In this document: one piece after another, positions 56,092 to 64,000 of the stretch
How positions within the stretch are numbered: position 1 is the first letter of the stretch
How the letters are laid out: every line of letters begins with the position of its first letter
From: Bryum argenteum
Lineage: Eukaryota > Streptophyta > Bryopsida > Bryales > Bryaceae
Length of the DNA: 64,000 nucleotides
Direction of reading: 5' to 3'
Assembly (NCBI GenBank): GCA_037043015.1
Contig: CM073322.1
Span: 7,699,601-7,763,600, forward strand
Notes under the pieces: generated by a model
The model's input: only the letters and a program-made list of their open reading frames with translations
What the model was told of the DNA's origin: nothing
The model's database searches: none
Program-made: the position numbers and the translations under genes

Positions 56092-57071
56092 TTAACCCCT
56101 AAACGTCCCTAGTGTCGAAAAACGACATTTTGGATGAAGGGCAGAAACTTTGAAGAGCTATAACTTCTTCATCCAAACTTTGTTTTTGACGAAATCACTT
56201 GGTTAGGTCACAAATCAAGTCTGGTTTATGTGGTAAAAATTCCAGAGTCATAAAATAAAGTATGAATAAATGGCATGGACTTTAGTGAAGGCAGCTTTTG
56301 TTTTTGGGTTTCCAAACATTTGGCATGTTTTACCATTGCAAGCCAATTATGTGAAATCTTAAATAGTTTCTCATGAATTTTTTTTCATAGGTTTGATATT
56401 TAGATGCATCCCAACAACTTTGTAGTTGGAAGTTTTTTGATCTAGATAACTTTGGTATTGGCTTTGCAATGATGTTTCTACGATGAAAAAAGTGAAAAAA
56501 TGGATGATTTTCGAAGAGCTAGATCTCCTTCATCCACCGTTAGATTTTGAATTTATTTTTTGGGATGGATTCCAATTATAGTCTATTTTTAGAGGTAGAA
56601 ACCTTGACCCAATCGAGGATATATTGAAGAAAAGGCATGGATTTGAGTGCTAGGGGTCTAGATTTGGACTATTTTTCCTTTGTAAAATTTTTGGCAGTTT
56701 TCACGACTACAAGGCTACTATTTGAGCCAAGATTTTTTTTTTGATGATTTTTTTTGGTACAAGAGTGTCTTTGAGATGAAGATGAACAACTTTCTAGTTG
56801 CTGATTTTTTGATTGCAAATTTCATGTTGGTAGTATTTTCACTTCAAAGTGGAAATGATGGTATTTTGTAGCCTGTTTTGCGCACCAATATGTTATGATC
56901 TCGCAATCTATGAGGTCCCATGAGTCAAGTTTTGGTCCACATGATTTACTACAAGTCTATTACAAGTTTGATCGGTTGAGATCTGAATAGCTTATCTTTA
57001 TTTTCATCTATATCACTTTTTTTGAAAATGAGTTTTTGGCTAAAAATACCACAAGGACGTTCAGGGGTTAA
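56092..57071. mobile_element. piggyBac-type non-autonomous element 2 (980 bp)
   Basis: TTAA at 56092-56095 and 57068-57071. The inner ends are CCCCTAAACGTCCCTAGTG (left) and CCCCTGAACGTCCTTGTG (right, reverse complement), the same terminus as the full piggyBac element at 41285-47075. No transposase frame; the inside is AT-rich with an internal near-repeat (GAAGAGCTATAACTTCTTCA / GAAGAGCTAGATCTCCTTCA). It is probably mobilised in trans or is an internally deleted relative. Confidence 0.85.
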
Positions 57072-58617
57072 GACATTACTTGGTAAAAAGAAAAATGAAA
57101 ATAAAGAACAATAACCGGACCAGAAATTTATTTATGGTTTTTTAATCGAAAGTTGCAACTAAAAGAAAATGCACCCCAAAATAAAAATTTGTTTGTGGTG
57201 CCATTTTCTGAACATTTTTTTATAACATTTTCAAGTGAGTATGATTGCAAAGACTAATGTGAATGATACTGTTACATCTGACATTTGGTATCCATAATTA
57301 GTTTCATGACACTGCCCAATAAAAATTATCCCAAAAATAGGAGCAAGCTCTGAGCAGCCATGATATATGTGCCTTAATTATTTCATGCACTGATGTGGTT
57401 TCCAATGACTCCTCTTGGTACATGCAATATTGATCACCAACTTTGTTAGAATCAATATTGTAAATGTCAATAAAACCACTAATCACCGATCCTATTTTCG
57501 ATTAGCAACAAGGTTGCTCATGATAAGACACCAATTTTGATCATTTACATTAGTAATTGTGAAGATTTGATTCCTTTGAAATGAAAAACAAAGTGGGATT
57601 CATCTTTTAGTAAGAAACACATTGCAAGTAAGTCATGATAGTAACCCCTAACAGTTTGTATGGTTGAGATTTATTGAAGTCCTTTTTTCGGGGGTGATTG
57701 AGAGTAGGAATAAGAACATTGCTACTGTGTGGAGCTTGTAGCAACCACGTCCCCAAAGGGAGATTTGAGAGGAACACCTCTACCTTGACAGGTACCCCTA
57801 AGTGCGTATGGTTGAGATCTGAATAGGGTGCTTTCGTTTTCATCTAGAACTTGGTACATGGAATAGTGATCACCAACTTTGATAGAAGCTATAGTCCAAG
57901 TGTCAATAAAACCACTAATCATCCATCCTAATTTTGATTAGCAACAACATTGGTCATTACAAGACACCAATCTTGATCATTTACATTAGCCCTTGAAAAA
58001 TATTGATGTTGTTGGTAATAGTAAAGATTTGATTCATTAATAATGAGAAACAAAGTGGGATTCATCTATGGCAAGAAACACATACCAAGTAAGTCATGAT
58101 ATTAACCTCTAAATGTTTGTATGGTTGCTAAGTGTTGAAGTCCTTATCAGGGGTGATTGAGAGTAGGAATCAAAACATTACAACTTTGTCGAGCGTATAG
58201 CAACCACGTCCTCAAAGGGAGGTCTGAGAGGAACACCTCCGCCTTGACAAGTTCTTGCCCGGCTAAGAGTGCATGGTTGAGATCAACAAAGCGTGCTTTT
58301 ATCTATGACAATTTTGTCAAAGTTGTGTTTTTTGGCTTTAAAAAGCTGGTCACGCATAAGGTTAAAGTAAAGAAGAAAAAATAGACTATGCTCACATTTC
58401 TCAACACCTAAACTCATAGGAGATCACGAAAAAATACACACAAGAGCCTTGCATAAGAAACATCAAAGGAAATTGCATGGAGAAAAGATTCAATAGCATG
58501 TTATTTTTTTACGCCAACGTCCATTTCATCGGAATTTTTGAAAAGAATACCTCAAAGCACTACTCTGGTAACCCTAAAGATCCTTTATGCAAATATGCTT
58601 GAATGACCGCTTTTCAT
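57072..58617. other. AT-rich intergenic with 434-bp tandem duplication
   Basis: No gene. From about 57467 to 58300 two consecutive ~434-bp copies occur, each starting TGTCAATAAAACCACTAATC (57467 and 57901) and containing CAAAGTGGGATTCATCT, AAGAAACACAT and AGCAACCACGTCC. Short minus-strand frames (57304-57922) reflect the duplication. Confidence 0.55.
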
Positions 58618-58986
58618 TTAACCCTTAAACGCCGAAGGTGACCCGAGGGGTCATGTTCCAAGAGAATCTCCTCTGTAGCTCTCAATGTACTCAACTTTTC
58701 ACTTATATTTTGATGTCAAACTGGTCACCTTCTTCTAATGCATTCAAAAAGTGAAATTTTAGAATTCAAATCACAATTTGTATGAGTGATTTTGTGCTTT
58801 GAAAGGATTGTGGTAGGTAGGTTGGGGTTGTACAATACTTGTAGGAGGTTGCAAGCTCATCATTGATTGGATCATTCATGATGCCCAAGTTCAAAAAGTG
58901 CACTATTCATCATGCCCACGTGCAAAAGATGCTCTGATCCGATACTGGGCTGCCCAAAACCGTATAGCTAGGCGTTTAAGGGTTAA
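58618..58986. mobile_element. piggyBac-type MITE 3 (369 bp)
   Basis: TTAA at 58618-58621 and 58983-58986, with inverted ends CCCTTAAACGCCGAAGG (left) and CCCTTAAACGCCTAGC (right, reverse complement). The first ten bases after TTAA are identical at both ends and match the left end of the full element. It has no gene. Confidence 0.85.
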
Positions 58987-59155
58987 GGACCAATAAAACA
59001 CAATCTAAGCATTATCCGAAGTATTCAACCATAGGATCTTAAAGTCAACTCAAGCTTCTACTCACATACAAAATTTAAATCATTGATTCTTCTTCATTTG
59101 CGAGATTATGACATTCAAAGTTAGCTGAATTTTCTTGTAAACGGGTTTAATTTAT
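58987..59155. repeat. Sequence related to the interior of the TTAA MITEs
   Basis: Directly after MITE 3, CAACCATAGGATCTTAAAGT (59027) and a later CATTTGCGAGATTATGACATT block resemble the interior of MITE 1 (CAACCGTAGGATCTTGAAG, GTGAGATCATAACATTTGAA) and the complement of MITE 4. It may be half of an older element into which MITE 3 inserted. Confidence 0.45.
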
Positions 59156-59474
59156 CATAGAATAAGAAGCTCGGGATCATTTTTTGAAATTTTTTTTGAC
59201 GATTTTCCAAATTTTTTTGCGGATTCTCCATCACATGCCCGATGACAATTCTCATGTTCGAACCGGGTTACCACCAGCGACATAATAATATCATACTTTG
59301 CTTTCAGTTGACGATGCCATACCCCCAGTTGCATGATCGTATTCGCGAGTGAGGAGGGTCCGTGAGAAAGACCGAGTACAAAAGCTAAAGCGGACAACGA
59401 TGGGCGTAGTACATCCTTGCCCAAGTCATGAACCCACTTGGCAGCTTTGCGCTATGTCAATAGAAAGAAACAAA

Positions 59475-60720
59475 TTTGAATGTGAACATTTCTGGCTGGC
59501 TGTCAGTCCGGGTGGGTGGGTGCAAATGACAAATTCTCTTCCGTTAACAAGAAGGGCGTTGTTTTGGTTGTTTTGACGTCTTGCTCATTATCGGTACGTT
59601 TTGAATTTGTGTCTTGGTACGTTTTGAATTTGTGGCTTGGTACGTTTTGAATTCGTGCCTTGGTGTTGCTCATTTGGAAGTCAACAAATTGTGTGTTTTT
59701 TTGTGTGAATGACAAATTCTCTTCCGTTAACAAGAAGGGTGTTGTATTTGACGCGTTGTTCATTCATTATCGGTACGGTTTTGAATTCGTGTCTTGGTGT
59801 TGCTCATTTGGAAGTCAACAAATTGTGTGTTTTCTTATGTGTTGTCAATGTACGACGAGTATTTTTTTGTAACACATTGGTGAGAGATTATGTAATAGAG
59901 TTGTTATCTCATGGTTAGTGTCCAACTACTATCGGTGATGACAAATTCTTTTCCGATAACAAGAAGGGTGTTGTTTTTGACGTGTTGTTCACTATCGGTA
60001 CGTTTTGAATTCGTGTCTTGGTGTTGCTCATTTGGAAGTCAACAAATTTTTATGTGTTATCAAAGTACGGCAAGTCTTTATTAGTAGTACATTGGTGAGA
60101 GATTATGTAATAGAGTTGTTATCTCATGGTTTGTGTCCTACTATGAGTGATGATTATCAATTTGGGCTAATATTGATATGTTGATAGAAAATAATTAAAT
60201 TGAATGTGAACATTTTTGGCTGGCTGTTAGTTCGGGTGGGTAGGTGTGAATGACAAATTCTCTTCCGATAACAAGAAGGGTGTTGTTTTTGACGTGTTGT
60301 TCATTCATTATTGGTACGGTTTTGAATTCGTGTCTTGTTGTTGCTCGTTTGGAAGTCAACAAATTGTGTGTTTTTTTATGCGTTGTCAAAGTACGACGAG
60401 TAATTTTTTGTAACACATTGGTGAGAGATTATGTAATAGACTTGGTATCTCATGGTTTGTATCCTTCTACTATCAGTGATGACAAATTCTCTTCCGATAA
60501 AAAGAAGGGTGTTCTTTTTGAAGTGTTGTTCATCATCAGTACTTTTTGAATTTGTGTCTCGGTGTTGCTCATTTGAAAGTCAACATATTTTTATGTGTTG
60601 TCAAAGTATGGCGTGTATTTTTGGTAGCGCATTGGTGAGAGATTATGTAATAGTGTTGTTATCTCATGATTTGTGTCCTACTATCAGTGATGATTATCAA
60701 TCTAGGCTAATATTGATAGA
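59475..60720. repeat. ~232-bp tandem repeat array
   Basis: The phrase GACAAATTCTCTTCCGATAA or a close variant recurs at about 59528, 59708, 59939, 60251 and 60480, each followed by GAAGGGTGTTGTTTTTGAC, GAATTCGTGTCTTGGTG, GGAAGTCAACAAA and GTGAGAGATTATGTAATAG. Complete neighbouring units are about 232 bp apart. Near 59594-59662 a 23-bp sub-unit (GGTACGTTTTGAATTTGTG) is triplicated. A longer unit restarts at 60197 with GAATGTGAACATTTTTGGCT. Short frames here are repeat products. Confidence 0.8.
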
Positions 60721-62474
60721 TATGTAAGGACTGTGATCATTTCTAGACTATACATTGTTTAGAGGATTCTTTGAACTTTAGAGTGAATGGACCAACTTTC
60801 TATGTAAGTTCGGTTATATCAATCACATAGGTGTGGAATGTGATTTTAGGTTTGTACGATGGTCTTTAGAATTGCGAACCTTCTGAAGCACTTTCATTCA
60901 AAAAATGCTCTGTAGAGCGGTCAATATCTTCCTTTGCTTACTAGAAGTACTATCACTTGATTGTATGAAAGGGAACACACAACTCATTGTTTCTATGGGA
61001 CCAACGATCAATTCAACATGCCCCAATCACATGGTTGTTGTCAATTCCTTCCTTTGCTCACTAGAACCAGTGAAACTTTACATTATGCAAAGAAATGTTG
61101 AGCTCACTCTTCAATTGGACCGACCATCTTTCCTCCATCAACTCAATCTACTTCAACCACATGGTTATATAATGGGTGACAATATAGTTTGCAATTTGGC
61201 GTTTAGAAACTCTACTTGGAGTGGCTAGTTTTCTTCCTTTGCTTAATAGAGTTGATTCCACTTGTATGCTTGCAAAGGAACGCATGCCAATAATGCATTT
61301 CATGACCAATTTAATCAACACCATGCATTGATGTACGTGCTGACCAACTTCACCTTCAAATTCTTGTAATCAGACTTACAAACATAGATTGTTCTTTTTG
61401 TTACTATGCTTCATAGAGTCATTGACATAGGACTAAATGCAAACTCTTCATTGAATCAGTTGGACTTCAATGATGTACTAACTTAGAAATCTTGAAAAAA
61501 TAAGAGAAGATTCTCAGAGCTTAGAATGTCAATCATGACAAAAATTACAATATTCTCAATCTTGTCAAAATCTTGTAACTAAATCATTCATAACTCCTAA
61601 GAGTTGTATTATTCTTTTCTCTTAGAACATATTGTTATTATCAACTACAACCCAATAGCACTCATTTACCTCTCATAACTATTCCCACCATGAATATCAA
61701 TCACACCTACTATCAACATTCTTTGCAAATTCATCACCATAGCTCCGTTCAAAATCATACATCACTTTCACCACTCCACTTCCTCTAACAACTCTAAAAA
61801 TGACCCCTACAAACCAAAGTACATCATAATCAATTAAAACTTCCTGACACAATATCCCCCCAAAGAAACAAAAAGTCTACCATGAGTTAAACATGATACC
61901 AAGAGAGCAGTACTAAAAAAATAATGCTAATAGGGTGGTTAGGTACTTGCCAACAATGGATGAGGATAATGGTACCTTGGAAAGGGGGATCAAGTGAGAG
62001 AATCTCCATTAGCCTAACAAAATGCAGCAGAAACCTCCCTAACAAACTTCCAGTTACTAACAAAAGCCCTTCTGACTTGACTCTGCCCTTTGGTAAGTGG
62101 ACTTACTAGTAAGTGAGAAATTAGTGAGTGGAGTAGGCTCCCATCCATTCCGTCCTAGTGTCGGAGCTTGTACGCCACGTCATCTGGCAGGACCCGTGAT
62201 GTGTACTCCACTCCTTTACCCTCGATTGTGCCACGTGGGATGATGAGCTGGCTGGCTCAGTTCCACCCCCCTCACAGATTTTGTGCTTTAAAGAGCCCCC
62301 CGGATTTTCTGTTTCGACAAGACTATTTAGGAGGCAGACTATTTACATTATTTTATATTGTAGGAGATTTTACCCTCAAAGAAAAGTTGAAATTTGACCA
62401 TTTATTCACTTACCTCTTCTCATATCCTGCTCAAAAAGAAAGAAATTGGAGAAATTTGTAAAATCACTAGAATT
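60721..62474. other. AT-rich intergenic, no gene
   Basis: A TTCCTTCCTTTGCTCACTAG-like phrase occurs at about 60930, 61048 and 61234, marking a degenerate ~120-180-bp repeat. Nothing else was recognised; frames of 61-107 codons lack any domain. Confidence 0.45.
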
Positions 62475-62731
62475 TTAACCCCTAACGATCCAAGAAAGCC
62501 GAAATGGGTTTTGGGGGTTTTCGCACGGAGTGAAATCAGCCAACTTTGACCATTATAATCTCACAAATGACAAAGAATCAACGTTTCAGATTACACGTGC
62601 AAGTAATAAGGCAAGTTCATTTTAAGATCCTACGGTTGGATTTTCTAATTGATACTTAGATTGAGCTTTTTTTGGCTTGAAGTAAGCGAAGGTCATTTTC
62701 TGTGATCGAACCAAGGATCTTTAGGCGTTAA
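62475..62731. mobile_element. piggyBac-type MITE 4 (257 bp)
   Basis: TTAA at 62475-62478 and 62728-62731, with ends CCCCTAACGATCCAAG and CGCCTAAAGATCCTTGG (reverse complement of the right). The termini are more diverged than in the others. Inside, AAGATCCTACGGTTGGAT (62624) is shared with the subterminal part of the full piggyBac element (46957), which supports the assignment. Confidence 0.75.
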
Positions 62732-64000
62732 TTTTGTCATTTTTATTTTTTTGTATATGTAAATGAGGTACTAAAGCATGTTTTGAGAACCCTTTATGTT
62801 AATTTCGAACATCATGATCTCAAAAATGGTGAGAAATCTTGACCTAGTGTACATGTACAAATTGGGTCCCACATACTTGTATAGGTCAAAGAGGGAAAAA
62901 TTCTCACCTTGTGTTGAAATAGGGCAATTTTGGCAGTTGTGACTTTTGGGGGTTAAAGTCTTCTTTTAACTCCAGCAGATCTAAGGTCGGTAGTACCATA
63001 CCATTGACCAAAAGAAAACAACTCAAACATTCTCTTCAAAAGAACCAAAAAATGATAAAAAAATAATATTTGTGAGAAATTTCCTTGTAGGTAAGGGGGA
63101 CCCATAACAGCTGGGTCACTCTGTCTGTGCCCATTTTTTTCTTTCCAAGGGGATATGGTAGTCATCATGGTCATAACGATGTGTTTTTTAAATTCAAAAG
63201 TGCATGTGGATGTCTTTTTAATTCTTGTTAGTTTTATATGACGTGGAGGACCATAGCGTTATAATGTGTCATCATGCAAGTCAATTTTATCCATATGAAG
63301 GCTCAACTTTGTCATACGGCCCGGCCCGGCCCCCACCCCCAACCAAGGCAGGACTCGCGGACTAAAGAAATTTGGTAACATAGGGGCTCCGATTGTATTG
63401 TCGGCATACCAATTGTTAACTTATCCATGGTTTGTGGTCTGTGGGTACCATGAATGGAATGATGAGGTTATCATTTTTCACTAGAGTGGCGGGTTGGTTT
63501 TTTTAAAGTCTTTTTTAGTGCATTTTGGCGGAGAGTGGCGCCATGTGGACGGGCGTTGCTAGATATCCTCTCCAAGCACCCAGGGGGGGCATATTGTTAT
63601 GCAGCTTTTGTTGACAGCATTGACCAATAACCCAGTTTTTATCAATTTGCGTGCATAGACATGTGTCATGTGGGAGCATGGGTGTGAATCTTGAGGTGGG
63701 TTTCAATTGGTATTTCATGATCTTTGCTAAATTTGGTTTTATGACGAATAATTTGTCCGCCTACAATTATTTTGCGTACGAATTGGTATGTTAGCAAGGA
63801 GTTGGTTTGGAGAAGAAAAGGGAACTACAATTTTTGCAATTGATACCCTTCAATTTGTCTTAAAAAAAAAAAGAAAAAAAGAAAAGGGAACTACAAGTAT
63901 GTTGGAGAGATGCTTTACTTGGTCTTGTTTTAGCAAGGTATTTTTTTTCATTTATATTTATGAGATGTAAAGTATGAAGTAGAATAATGATTTATGGTAT
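62732..64000. other. AT-rich intergenic to the window end
   Basis: No gene, RNA or clear repeat was recognised. A CGGCCCGGCCCGGCCCCC stretch at about 63320 is a short G/C-rich simple repeat. A lone GGGGGTTAA at about 62948 has no matching left end. Confidence 0.45.

Noticed and set aside
62940..62956. GGGGGTTAA that could be the right end of another TTAA element
   Set aside because: No matching left terminus was found; the inner sequence (AAAAGTCACAACTGCC on the complement) is unlike the other ends.

Overview
The window looks like nuclear DNA of a land plant, probably a non-angiosperm lineage (bryophyte, lycophyte or fern). Three things suggest this: a spliced gene joining LEA-type repeats to a TMEM205/DUF4149 membrane domain, canonical GT-AG introns of about 90-350 bp, and a gene-poor, AT-rich landscape holding a complete piggyBac-type transposon, a class rarely reported from flowering plants. 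The species cannot be named from sequence alone. Only two ordinary host genes are convincing, both in the GC-richer first 10.3 kb; most of the rest is transposons, their decayed relatives and tandem repeats.

1-10.3 kb: a small MITE with a 10-bp target duplication (1906-2074); the six-exon LEA/TMEM205 gene (2590-5226, +) behind a G-box/ABRE and a TATA-like box; and an intronless 972-codon gene for a proline-rich membrane protein (7340-10258, -). 10.3-20.6 kb: AT-rich spacer, a ~67-bp minisatellite, and, inserted in that minisatellite, a 6,042-bp DNA transposon (14479-20520) with perfect 14-bp terminal inverted repeats and an 8-bp target duplication. It carries a decayed, unrecognised transposase-like gene.

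20.9-40.2 kb: one PIF/Harbinger-like element in two diverged copies. Copy A (about 21.4-26.8 kb) carries a piggyBac-type MITE; the matching site in copy B is empty. Copy B (28.4-30.95 plus 36.87-38.34 kb) appears split by about 5.9 kb of other DNA that holds a second unrecognised transposase-like gene (31.6-35.0 kb). A BED-type gene fragment lies at 39.7 kb. 41.3-47.1 kb: the piggyBac element, 5,791 bp, TTAA-flanked, with a 1,048-codon open transposase frame containing the three expected catalytic aspartates and a C-terminal Cys/His domain.

47-64 kb: (AT)29, a foldback element with ~200-bp arms, a decayed minus-strand gene containing a 200-bp exon/intron-like tandem array, a 51-bp (17-codon) array, three more TTAA-bounded piggyBac-type MITEs, and 434-bp and 232-bp tandem repeats. 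The best candidate for a connected system is the piggyBac family: one apparently complete element plus four short relatives sharing its termini, two of which also share a subterminal motif. The main candidates for undescribed transposase families are at 14.5-20.5 kb and 31.6-35.0 kb.
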